DNA of 60,512 nucleotides from Pseudomonas sp. NFACC02 (lineage in GTDB: Bacteria; Pseudomonadota; Gammaproteobacteria; Pseudomonadales; Pseudomonadaceae). Positions within the stretch are counted from its first letter, which is position 1. Each line of letters opens with the position of its first letter. The notes below the pieces were generated by a model. That model did not search any database, was not told the DNA's origin, and worked only from the letters and a program-made list of their open reading frames with translations. A program made the position numbers and the translations under genes. Of the stretch, positions 26,307 to 34,519 are shown one piece after another. The stretch covers positions 1 through 60,512 of the forward strand of contig NZ_FOEO01000032.1 of assembly GCF_900110765.1 (NCBI RefSeq), written 5' to 3'.

Positions 26307-27830
26307 TTATTGCACTTCCACCGCCAGGCTCTCACTGATCTTCTTCTGCCAGATGGCAGGACCTGTGATGTGAACCGACTCACCCTTGCTGTCGACCGCG
26401 ACAGTGACCGGCATGTCTTTCACTTCGAACTCGTAGATCGCTTCCATGCCCAGTTCAGGGAAGGCCAGAACCTGCGACTTCTTGATCGCCTGGGCGACGA
26501 GGTAGGCAGCACCGCCGACGGCCATCAGGTACACGGCTTTGTTGTCCTTGATTGCGTCGATGGCGGTCGGGCCGCGCTCGGATTTGCCGATCATGCCCAG
26601 AAGGCCGGTCTGTTCGAGGATCTGACGGGTGAACTTGTCCATCCGCGTGGCCGTGGTCGGGCCGGCAGGGCCGACGACTTCATCACCGACCGGATCGACC
26701 GGACCGACGTAATAGATGAAGCGACCTTTCAGGTCCACCGGCAGGGTCTCGCCCTTGTTCAGCATCTCGACCATGCGCTTGTGCGCCGCGTCGCGGCCAG
26801 TCAGCATTTTGCCGTTGAGCAGGACGGTCTCGCCCGGCTTCCAGCTTTGCACGTCTTCCGGAGTCAGGGTGTCGAGGTTGACGCGGCGAGCGGACGGGCC
26901 GGCTTCCCAGACAATTTCCGGATAGGCATCCAGCGGTGGGGCTTCCAGCGAGGCCGGGCCGGTGCCGTCGAGCACGAAGTGCGCGTGACGGGTGGCGGCG
27001 CAGTTGGGGATCATGCACACCGGCAGCGAGGCGGCGTGAGTCGGGTAATCCATGATCTTGACGTCGAGCACGGTGGTCAGACCGCCCAGGCCCTGGGCGC
27101 CGATGCCCAGTTGGTTGACCTTCTCGAACAGTTCCAGACGCATTTCTTCCAGACGGTTCGACGGGCCGCGAGCCTTGAGCTCGTGGATGTCGATGGATTC
27201 CATCAGGACTTCCTTGGCCATGACCGCCGCTTTCTCGGCGGTGCCGCCGATGCCGATACCCAGCATGCCCGGTGGGCACCAGCCCGCGCCCATGGTCGGA
27301 ACGGTTTTCAGCACCCAGTCCACGATCGAGTCGGACGGGTTGAGCATCGCCATCTTCGATTTGTTTTCCGAGCCGCCGCCCTTGGCCGCGACGTCCACTT
27401 CCACGGAGTTACCCGGAACGATGGAGTAGTGGATGACGGCCGGGGTGTTGTCCTTGGTGTTTTTACGAGCGCCCGCCGGGTCGGCAAGGATCGAGGCACG
27501 CAGGACGTTTTCCGGCAGGTTGTAGGCGCGGCGCACGCCCTCGTTGATCATGTCGTCCAGGCTCATCGTCGCGCCATCCCAACGCACATCCATGCCGACG
27601 CGTACGAATACGGTGACGATGCCGGTGTCCTGGCAGATCGGACGGTGACCGGTGGCGCACATGCGCGAGTTGATCAGAATCTGGGCCATGGAGTCGCGTG
27701 CGGCAGGCGACTCTTCACGCAGGTAGGCCTCGTGCATGGCCTGGATGAAATCCACGGGATGGTAGTAGGAAATGAACTGCAAGGCGTCAGCGACACTCTG
27801 GATCAGGTCATCTTGCTTGATCACGGTCAT
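26307..27830 (-). CDS. class I fumarate hydratase, iron-sulfur type
   Basis: 507 residues, the usual length for the FumA/FumB single-chain class. It interconverts fumarate and (S)-malate in the TCA cycle with a [4Fe-4S] cluster. Cysteines in conserved contexts are seen in GHRPICQDTG (near residue 60), AGWCPPGMLGIGIGG (near 185) and MIPNCAATRH (near 275). The C-terminal beta domain contains GPTTATRMDKFT and GAAYLVAQAIKKS. Monocistronic with its own terminator; divergent from sadC across 398 bases. Core gene lying inside the split Tc locus. Confidence 0.92.
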   Translation of the reverse strand: MTVIKQDDLIQSVADALQFISYYHPVDFIQAMHEAYLREESPAARDSMAQILINSRMCATGHRPICQDTGIVTVFVRVGMDVRWDGATMSLDDMINEGVRRAYNLPENVLRASILADPAGARKNTKDNTPAVIHYSIVPGNSVEVDVAAKGGGSENKSKMAMLNPSDSIVDWVLKTVPTMGAGWCPPGMLGIGIGGTAEKAAVMAKEVLMESIDIHELKARGPSNRLEEMRLELFEKVNQLGIGAQGLGGLTTVLDVKIMDYPTHAASLPVCMIPNCAATRHAHFVLDGTGPASLEAPPLDAYPEIVWEAGPSARRVNLDTLTPEDVQSWKPGETVLLNGKMLTGRDAAHKRMVEMLNKGETLPVDLKGRFIYYVGPVDPVGDEVVGPAGPTTATRMDKFTRQILEQTGLLGMIGKSERGPTAIDAIKDNKAVYLMAVGGAAYLVAQAIKKSQVLAFPELGMEAIYEFEVKDMPVTVAVDSKGESVHITGPAIWQKKISESLAVEVQ

Positions 27831-28228
27831 GGGGCGCGCTCCTCTGATTTGTCGGGAACATTCGATTTGCTGTTGGCGACAGTACCGCTAAGGTCTGACG
27901 AAAGCATCTTGATTAAGCGTCAGGTGGCCGAGTAACAGCATCGGCAGGTCGACGTAAAAAAGGCGCGGCAGTATAACCCGTGGTCGATTCCGATACAGTA
28001 GCGTTCGGGTAAACGATGGTCGAACATCGCCACCTGCGTCAGTGGCAATGAGCAAGGTGCCATCATACGGCCGTCTGGAACTCTACAATTGATTGGTGAA
28101 TTTCCAGCGTAACCACTACAGTGGCAAGCTGCCTGCATCGTTGATTTCGCCGTCAGTTTTTTCGTCAGAGACGTGGCCGAACTCCAGTGCGGGGCATCTT
28201 GCCGGTACGGGATGGACCCTTTTTTCGC
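27831..28228. other. divergent promoter region between fumarase and sadC, no gene
   Basis: 398 bases separating the fumarase and sadC starts. Open frames crossing it are antisense to the neighbouring genes and carry no start signals. I see no clear sigma-70 box pair, operator palindrome or RNA gene; both promoters presumably lie here. Confidence 0.5.
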
Positions 28229-29350
28229 ATGATGAGTCATCGAGTGACTGACCAAGCCATACAACGGCTGTTGTTGAAGCGTTTTGCCCTGGCGGCCGGC
28301 ACCTACGTGTTGCTGACCGCGCTCATGTGGGTGGCGTACTGCGCGGGTTACTACCACGGGACGTTCTTCGGCGTCTGGTTGACCACCGTGGTCGTGCTCT
28401 TCTCTCAGGGTGCGTTGAGCCTGGTCTTTTTCGGCGGGTTCAACAACCGGTTCAAAGACCCCAGCCTTACCGAATTTCAGGTGCTGATGGGGCTTGGCTG
28501 GGAAACCTTTCTTCTGGCTCACCTGGACACGGCGCGGGGCACTTTCCTGGTGCTGTATGTGCTGGTGCTGCTGTTCGGCCTGTTCCATCTTCCGCCCAAG
28601 GTCTTCACGCGCTGCGCCGTGCTCGCCCTGGTGGGGTTTACTGGCCTCAACCTGTGGGATGCGTTCGCCGGGCACCTTGATGACCCCGGCCTGGCCGCGC
28701 TCCAGTCCTGCTCATTGTTCATCGTGCTGGCCTGGCTGTGCCTCTACGCGCGCTTCGTGCAGAGCTCCCGCCAGCGCATGCATCAACGCCGGATTACCCT
28801 GCAGGCGCATCAGGAAACCTTGCGCGGCATGATGTTCCAGCTTGAAGAGCTGGCGTCCACCGATGAGCTGACCAATCTGTACAATCGCCGGCATTTCCTG
28901 CGTCTGGCCACCCGTGAGCTCGAGACCATGGATGGCAATTACACCGAAGGTCTTGCTCTGATCGACCTTGACCACTTCAAGCGGGTCAACGATCTGTTGG
29001 GCCATGCGGCGGGCGATCGGGTGTTGCAGGTCTTCGCGGCAACCGCCAGCGAGTGCCTGCGCTCGGACGACATTCTGGCGCGTTACGGCGGAGAGGAATT
29101 TGTTTTGCTGATCCCGCGTTGCACCCGCGCTCAACTGGTCGAATGCTGCGAGCGTGTTCGCGAAGCCTTCTCGCGGGTGGTGATTCCCGACCTGCCGGGT
29201 CTGGAACTCAGTCTCTCGGTCGGCATGACCCTCATCGAGCGTGACGATGACATGGATCGTGCCTTGCAGCGTGCCGACCATGCGTTATATCGAGCCAAGC
29301 ACCATGGCCGAAACTGCTGCCATGGCGCCTGGGATTACGTCGATGCCTGA
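28229..29350 (+). CDS. sadC: membrane diguanylate cyclase (SadC type)
   Basis: Makes cyclic di-GMP from two GTP, promoting surface attachment over swimming. About 373 residues from the ATG at 28229 (an adjacent ATG and a GTG at 28187 are alternatives; the Shine-Dalgarno sequence is weak). Residues 15-185 contain five or six hydrophobic helices. The GGDEF domain follows: TDELTNLYNRRHFL, LIDLDHFKRVNDLLGH, and the active-site motif GGEEF near residue 287. An inhibitory I-site RSDD lies five residues before GGEEF, so product feedback inhibition is expected. The gene overlaps the ferredoxin reductase by eight bases, the gene order known for P. aeruginosa sadC (PA4332-PA4331). Confidence 0.85.
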   Translation: MMSHRVTDQAIQRLLLKRFALAAGTYVLLTALMWVAYCAGYYHGTFFGVWLTTVVVLFSQGALSLVFFGGFNNRFKDPSLTEFQVLMGLGWETFLLAHLDTARGTFLVLYVLVLLFGLFHLPPKVFTRCAVLALVGFTGLNLWDAFAGHLDDPGLAALQSCSLFIVLAWLCLYARFVQSSRQRMHQRRITLQAHQETLRGMMFQLEELASTDELTNLYNRRHFLRLATRELETMDGNYTEGLALIDLDHFKRVNDLLGHAAGDRVLQVFAATASECLRSDDILARYGGEEFVLLIPRCTRAQLVECCERVREAFSRVVIPDLPGLELSLSVGMTLIERDDDMDRALQRADHALYRAKHHGRNCCHGAWDYVDA

Positions 29351-30281
29351 ATTGCGCGCAGGCGGCCGGCAGTGGTCAATCGCTCCCGGTTCCAACCTCC
29401 TCGATGCGTTGAACAGCGCTGGTCTGTCGGTCCCGTACAGTTGCCGGGCGGGCAGTTGTCATGCGTGTCTGGTGCGGTGCGTTGACGGTGAACCGCTGGA
29501 CGCCCTTCCTGAAGCACTCGACGCCGGCAAGCGTGAGCAAGGCTGGCGCTTGTCGTGTCAGTGCCGCGTGGTCGATGACCTGCGTGTCGAAATCTTCGAC
29601 CCGTTGCACGATGGATTACCGGCCAGCGTCAGTGGTTGCGACTGGGTCAGTCCGTCTGTGTTGCGCCTGCGGCTGGCGCCCGAGCGTCCACTGCGCTATC
29701 GCGCGGGCCAGCACCTGGTGCTCTGGACCCCGACCGGCGTCGCCCGCCCGTATTCATTGGCGAGCCTGCCGGGTGAGGATGCGTTTCTCGAGTTTCATAT
29801 CGACTGCCGCCGCCCCGGCGCCTTTGTCGACGTTGCGCGAACGCTCAAGTCCGGAGATCAGTTGCGACTGGGCGAACTAAGTGGCGGGGCGCTGCATTAC
29901 GACCCGGACTGGCAGGATCGACCGCTGTGGCTGCTCGCCAGTGGAACCGGACTGGGGCCGTTATGGGGATTATTGAGAGAGGCCTTACGCCAGGACCACA
30001 ACGGTCCCATTCGTCTCATCCACCTGGCACAGGAGGATAATGAACATTATCTGAAGGCCGCGCTGAGCGATCTGGCTTCACAGCATGAGAACCTGCAGGT
30101 GGAGCTGATCACCGCGCAAGCGTTTCACAGCACGCTGTCCAGCTTGCGCCTCACCTCGCGCCAGACCCTGGCGCTGGTCTGTGGATCCCCGGCAAGCGTC
30201 GAGGCTTACGCCAAAAGGCTGTATATCGCCGGTTTGCCGAGGAGCCAGCTGTTGGCGGACGTGTTTCTGGAGAGGCGCTGA
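29343..30281 (+). CDS. iron-sulfur flavin oxidoreductase (ferredoxin plus FNR-like reductase)
   Basis: 312 residues. An N-terminal plant-type [2Fe-2S] ferredoxin domain has the cysteines of CRAGSCHACLV and of SCQC (about residues 34-76), followed by an FNR-like FAD/NAD(P) domain: RPYSLASLPG (flavin binding), LWLLASGTGLGPLWG (nucleotide binding) and a CGSPASVEAY end. Such proteins pass electrons from NAD(P)H to a partner oxygenase or reductase; the partner is not evident. The start at 29343 overlaps the sadC stop by eight bases. Confidence 0.8.
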   Translation: MPELRAGGRQWSIAPGSNLLDALNSAGLSVPYSCRAGSCHACLVRCVDGEPLDALPEALDAGKREQGWRLSCQCRVVDDLRVEIFDPLHDGLPASVSGCDWVSPSVLRLRLAPERPLRYRAGQHLVLWTPTGVARPYSLASLPGEDAFLEFHIDCRRPGAFVDVARTLKSGDQLRLGELSGGALHYDPDWQDRPLWLLASGTGLGPLWGLLREALRQDHNGPIRLIHLAQEDNEHYLKAALSDLASQHENLQVELITAQAFHSTLSSLRLTSRQTLALVCGSPASVEAYAKRLYIAGLPRSQLLADVFLERR

Positions 30282-30309
30282 CTGTCTGGTTTCATCCTGG
30301 TGGGACCGA

Positions 30310-30347
30310 ACTGTCAGTTTTGACAGTAGATCGTCCCTTTTAAAGGG
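30310..30347. promoter_or_regulatory. two palindromes upstream of the second tccC gene
   Basis: ACTGTCAGTTTTGACAGT (30310-30327) is a perfect inverted repeat with seven-base arms and contains TTGACA, a possible -35. CCCTTTTAAAGGG (30335-30347) is a second perfect palindrome eight bases on. They lie 75-110 bases before the tccC start in the only non-coding space upstream, so they may be operator or promoter elements for a separately controlled toxin gene. Confidence 0.4.
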
Positions 30348-30420
30348 TGTATCAAGGCAGGAACGCGGCGGATCCTGGGTGTGTGATGCCTACGCGCGCC
30401 ATTTCACCAGGGAGGTCGAG

Positions 30421-33243
30421 ATGCCCGCTTCGATCATGTCGGTGCACACTGCGACGCCAAAAGTGATCGCCCACGATTCGCGTGGACGGATTGTCAGGGA
30501 GATCGAGTGTTATCGGTCGTTGCCACAGGACGCCACCGAGTTGCGTATCAGCCGTCAGCGTTTTGATGACGCCGGGCGTCTGGTGGCTTCTCAGGATCCT
30601 CGACTGGGAGTGACGGCCGGAAGCGACGCCAATCTGGCCAATCGCTGCAGCTTGTCAGGTAACGTCCTTTGCTCGGAAAGTGTCGATGCTGGCTGGCGCG
30701 TCAGACTCCTGGGTGAGGCGGGAGAGACCCGCGCGACATGGGATGCGCTGGGTCAAACCCGTTCTAACGGGTTTGATGCGTCGCTCAGGCTGACGACAGT
30801 GACCGAGCGCGGGGCCGATGGCCTCTCGAGAGTCGTCGAGCGACTCACATACGGAGCAGCCGACCAAAGCGCCCATAATCTCTGCGGGTTGCTTGTGCGA
30901 CACGACGACACGGCGATAACGCGAGGGCTGCCTGAATATGACGTTCGCGGTACACCTGTCGTCGAGCAGCAGTATTTTCTCCTTGACCTCGACACCCCCG
31001 ACTGGCCAGAGGAAGTTGATCAGCGTGATGCGCTGCTTGAACCCGACCCGGCGATCACTCGCGTGTTCCACAACGCCTTGGGCGAGGTCTTGCAGCAGAC
31101 CGACGCAAAACAGACCACGCGACGTTTTGCGTATGACGTCGCCGGTCACCTGAAAGCGGTGTCCTTGCAACGGGTGGATGCCGAGCCGGAGGTCGTCATC
31201 CGTGACGTGTCGTTCAATGCGCTTGATGAGGTAGAGCGTGAAACGGCCGGTAACGGCGTGGTGACCTCAATCCAGTACTGCGCTGAGGGCGGGCGGCTGC
31301 TTCATCTCGAATCCGGCCTGCCGGGGCAGGCCGCGTTGCAACGTCTGGCTTACCAGTACGATCCGGTCGGTAACGTGACGGCTATTGAGGACACCGCCCA
31401 GCCCACGGTTTTTTTTCGTAACCAGGTCATCGACCACACCAACAGCTACCGCTATGACTCGCTGTACCAGTTGTGTGAAGCCTCGGGCTATGAAGCGCTG
31501 CGGGTGGAGCCGTGGCGTGGGGTCATCGGGCAATACCGCGTGGCAGCCGATACGGGTCAACTGGCCAATTACCGAGAAAACTACGAATACGATGCGGCTG
31601 GTAATTTACTGACGCTGACACACAGCGGTGGACATTCATTTACTCAGCGCATGATCGTTTCTGCGTTCAGCAACCGCAGCCTGCAGGTTCAAGGGGATTG
31701 GGTTCCCGATGAAACGGACATCACCCAGGGCTTCGATGCCCACGGTAACCAACGGGAGTTGCTTCGTGGACAGATGATGAGCTGGGATGCGCGCAATCAA
31801 CTGGAAAAGTTGTCTCCGGTGAGTCGGGCCATGGAGCCGAGCGACAGTGAGCGATATTTCTACGACGGTGCCGGTCAGCGCGTCCGAAAAGTGCAGGTCG
31901 CACAAGCGCGGGGCTGTCTGCGTACGCGGGAAGTCCGTTATCTTCCGGGGCTGCAACCGCATTCGGATTCCGTCAACGACAAGGCGTGGCAGATCGTGGA
32001 GGTGCAAGCGGGGCTTAACCGGGTGCGCTGGACCGAATGGGGCAGCGGCACTCCCAGCGGAATGCGTGAAGTCTTCGGCCGCTATTCGGTGAGTGATCAT
32101 CTGGGATCGGTCACCCTTGAGCTTGACGAGGTGGGCAACGTACTCAGTCAGGAAAGCTATTACCCGTTCGGCGGTACCGCGTGGTGGGTACACAGCGACA
32201 GCGAAGAGGGCAGCCTCAAAACCAGGCGATACGCCGGCAAAGAGAAGGATGCCAGCGGTCTGTATTACTACGGCATGCGCTACTACGCACCCTGGTTGTC
32301 ACGCTGGATCAATGCCGACCCTTGGGGAAACATAGACGGATTGAACCTCTACCGTTTTGTCAGAAACAACCCCATCACGTTGAACGATCCGGTTGGACTG
32401 TCGCCGGCAGTGACGCTGCTTTACGGTTTTGATGATGCGCGCAACCTGTATTTTAAATCCCTGAGTAAAACGCCACCGGCTCCGGGGACAGGAACGGGCG
32501 ATGCCGGGGTTCGCAGTGTCGTGACCATCGACGCGCTTAACATCGGAATCGGCATCACCGGTGAGACGTTCAGGACAGATTACGCCTTGATGTTCGAACG
32601 TCTCAGAGACGGTTATAAGGTTGAAGACGCGGGGGTGAATGCCTTCCTCAATGAGGCCGGTCCCCATTACAAGGGCAGCAGGGATGAGGCCAGAGTCATG
32701 TTGCAGAACTGGTTTGACTTTTTGAGGACGAACCGCCCGTGGCTGGATATAAGGATGAAAATCAATCGATATAAAGCAGCTAATCAACCTGACAAAATTC
32801 GTGCCTTCTGGAATAAGAATATCGACGTCGCCTTTTCCGACCGTTCAATAGAGCGCTTTAGCGATGTCCTGGTGACAGACCCGGGTGCTCTGTATTTTGG
32901 AGAGGATGAGAACAGCCATCTCGCGAAAACGGGGTTGAATAACTGGTTGTTCAGAAGGACCTCAAAACTGGGGCTTGAGTGGATCGCTCGCCGCAGCCAA
33001 GGCCATCCGGGCAGCGTTACATTTCTGGATGTTGTCCCTGTGAGTCTTTCGAATCCAGGCGAGGGTTGGCTGAATTTAACAAGAGAGCAATACGAGGCTC
33101 AGCGATATAAAAGCTGGCGCCGCGGTGTAGACCTGTATGAACCCATCACCTTTTCGGAAAGAAGGTACATTGATCGTGAGATGCAGACATCCAGGGCGGT
33201 CCGCCTCATAAAAGCAGACGAGTTTCGCCGTTCTCTGCATTGA
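30421..33243 (+). CDS. tccC: Tc toxin C subunit (TccC, RHS protein) with an unrecognised C-terminal domain
   Basis: 940 residues from the ATG at 30421, which GGAGG precedes by five bases; longer frames run back into the ferredoxin reductase gene. The RHS shell (RISRQRFDDAGRLVASQDPR near the N-terminus, YDPVGNVTAIEDTAQ, QESYYPFGGTAWW, GLYYYGMRYYAPW) ends at NADPWGNIDGLNLYRF and NDPVG near residue 659, where autocleavage is expected. The last 280 residues are a cargo domain encoded by more AT-rich DNA; it starts LSPAVTLLYGFDDARNLYF and contains FSDRSIERFSDVLVTDPG and GLNNWLFRRTSKLGLEW. I recognise no toxin family in it. It is not adjacent to its TcB partner and probably has its own promoter. 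Confidence 0.85.
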   Translation: MPASIMSVHTATPKVIAHDSRGRIVREIECYRSLPQDATELRISRQRFDDAGRLVASQDPRLGVTAGSDANLANRCSLSGNVLCSESVDAGWRVRLLGEAGETRATWDALGQTRSNGFDASLRLTTVTERGADGLSRVVERLTYGAADQSAHNLCGLLVRHDDTAITRGLPEYDVRGTPVVEQQYFLLDLDTPDWPEEVDQRDALLEPDPAITRVFHNALGEVLQQTDAKQTTRRFAYDVAGHLKAVSLQRVDAEPEVVIRDVSFNALDEVERETAGNGVVTSIQYCAEGGRLLHLESGLPGQAALQRLAYQYDPVGNVTAIEDTAQPTVFFRNQVIDHTNSYRYDSLYQLCEASGYEALRVEPWRGVIGQYRVAADTGQLANYRENYEYDAAGNLLTLTHSGGHSFTQRMIVSAFSNRSLQVQGDWVPDETDITQGFDAHGNQRELLRGQMMSWDARNQLEKLSPVSRAMEPSDSERYFYDGAGQRVRKVQVAQARGCLRTREVRYLPGLQPHSDSVNDKAWQIVEVQAGLNRVRWTEWGSGTPSGMREVFGRYSVSDHLGSVTLELDEVGNVLSQESYYPFGGTAWWVHSDSEEGSLKTRRYAGKEKDASGLYYYGMRYYAPWLSRWINADPWGNIDGLNLYRFVRNNPITLNDPVGLSPAVTLLYGFDDARNLYFKSLSKTPPAPGTGTGDAGVRSVVTIDALNIGIGITGETFRTDYALMFERLRDGYKVEDAGVNAFLNEAGPHYKGSRDEARVMLQNWFDFLRTNRPWLDIRMKINRYKAANQPDKIRAFWNKNIDVAFSDRSIERFSDVLVTDPGALYFGEDENSHLAKTGLNNWLFRRTSKLGLEWIARRSQGHPGSVTFLDVVPVSLSNPGEGWLNLTREQYEAQRYKSWRRGVDLYEPITFSERRYIDREMQTSRAVRLIKADEFRRSLH

Positions 33244-33306
33244 ATGCAGTAAGAAAGCCGGAGCTGCACCCGAGCAGCGTAAAGCGAGCGTCTCGATGGC
33301 GTCGGC

Positions 33307-33363
33307 ACCAAGGCCGCTGAAAACACAAAAGCCCCGGCCTCTCTTGAGAACCAAGGCTTTCAC
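33307..33363. repeat. 57-bp direct repeat, copy A: decayed pyruvate kinase terminator
   Basis: Aligns without gaps to 40945-41001 with seven mismatches in 57 bases. The copy keeps AAAAGCCCCGGCCTCTCT, but the second hairpin arm has mutated (CCGGGGCTTT became CCAAGGCTTT), so the stem is broken. It lies 63 bases after the tccC stop and about 95 before the end of the immunity gene, at the left edge of the type VI module. Confidence 0.75.
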
Positions 33364-33458
33364 GTTTTAGTGTCTCTTCAGTTAATTGAATGCGCTGGGA
33401 GATCGCATCGTTCAAGAAACAGTACGGCTATTGCTACGGCCGCGATAAATTTTTCTTT

Positions 33459-34517
33459 TCATTTTGCTGACCTCAACCCACTCAATGGCCACCCCGTGGC
33501 GGGATCGAGTTGTTTTTCCTTGCACATCCTCGCGATCAGTTCTTCGCTGGGCGGTGAAGGTGGGACGGCGGCGTCTCGATTGCGCTTCCATTCGAATGTT
33601 TCGTCCCAATCCGGAAGTTTTGCGGGGGGCAGGGGGACGATTTGGTCGATGTCAGGCACTTTGGCGCCGAGGTGCCCATATTTTCGTAGAAAATCACCAA
33701 TCAGCTCGTAGCGCCGTGATCGTTCTAAGTCTTTATCAAGCGCAAGGTAATGAGTGCTGTCAGGGCTAGGGCCGGTAAAAGCCTTTTCAAGACTTTGAAC
33801 ACTTGGAGCATCTCCTGCTGCAGTTGCTTTTTGGTAGGCGATGACTGCGTCAGAAAATTCTTGCTGATCGTGCTTTGACACCGCATATTCACCAGCTGCT
33901 ACAGCGTGACCCTGCTCCATTGCACAGCGTAGCATTACACCTGCAACCTCACCTGCACCTTTTATTCTTCTCAGAGTGTCGGCTACATAATATTGCGCTT
34001 CCGGATTGCCCAAGTCGGCTGCACGTCTAAAGTAAACCCTAGCCGCTGCGCTGTCCTGTTTTACGCCGTAGCCTAATTCAAGATAGTGCCCCATGTCGTA
34101 ATAAGCGCCGGGTATCTTGCGTGCAAGAGATTCCTGAACCAAGTTGATAGTTTCTTTTGCCGCTTTGGGGGCGCTGGTAAGTCCCTGTGAAAGCAGTTCT
34201 TGCAGGTTCGTCGATGCCCGGTAATGCCCGAACGCAGCGGCAATTCGATAATAGCGAGCAGCTTGATCGAAATCCTTTGGGCCGGGTTTCTGAGTCAAGT
34301 GTAATCCGTAGAGGTATAACGTTTGTGCATCGGCATCCAGGGGTGGCAAAACATCGCCCTCATGGACACATTCAAACTCCAACCGCTTGAATGCGGCATC
34401 ATAATCGGCTTTTTTAGGCAAGAAGGTTTTGTAGGTACTGCTCATCGGTTTTTCCTCAGCGTCGCAGGCCGTTATTCCTAGGGTAAAAATTAAAAGTGTC
34501 GCTGTTCTAATATTCAT
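33459..34517 (-). CDS. Sel1-repeat lipoprotein, probable immunity protein for the Tle5 phospholipase
   Basis: About 352 residues from the ATG at 34517 (a TTG two codons earlier overlaps the effector stop and is possible). Residues 1-18 are a lipoprotein signal with lipobox ITAC; Asp at +2 (CDAEEK) suggests retention in the inner membrane facing the periplasm. Sel1-like helical repeats are visible, for example AARYYRIAAAFGHYRAS and AARVYFRRAADLGNPEAQY. Known Tle5 (PldA) effectors of P. aeruginosa are followed by Sel1-type immunity proteins, so the position right after the phospholipase makes this the probable antidote. The specific pairing is inferred from order. Confidence 0.7.
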   Translation of the reverse strand: MNIRTATLLIFTLGITACDAEEKPMSSTYKTFLPKKADYDAAFKRLEFECVHEGDVLPPLDADAQTLYLYGLHLTQKPGPKDFDQAARYYRIAAAFGHYRASTNLQELLSQGLTSAPKAAKETINLVQESLARKIPGAYYDMGHYLELGYGVKQDSAAARVYFRRAADLGNPEAQYYVADTLRRIKGAGEVAGVMLRCAMEQGHAVAAGEYAVSKHDQQEFSDAVIAYQKATAAGDAPSVQSLEKAFTGPSPDSTHYLALDKDLERSRRYELIGDFLRKYGHLGAKVPDIDQIVPLPPAKLPDWDETFEWKRNRDAAVPPSPPSEELIARMCKEKQLDPATGWPLSGLRSAK

Positions 34518-34519
34518 AT

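Noticed and set aside
26310..27935. Plus-strand open frame of 541 codons opposite the fumarase gene
   Set aside because: Exactly antisense to a well-conserved fumarase; its translation is rich in His/Arg/Gly without domain structure.
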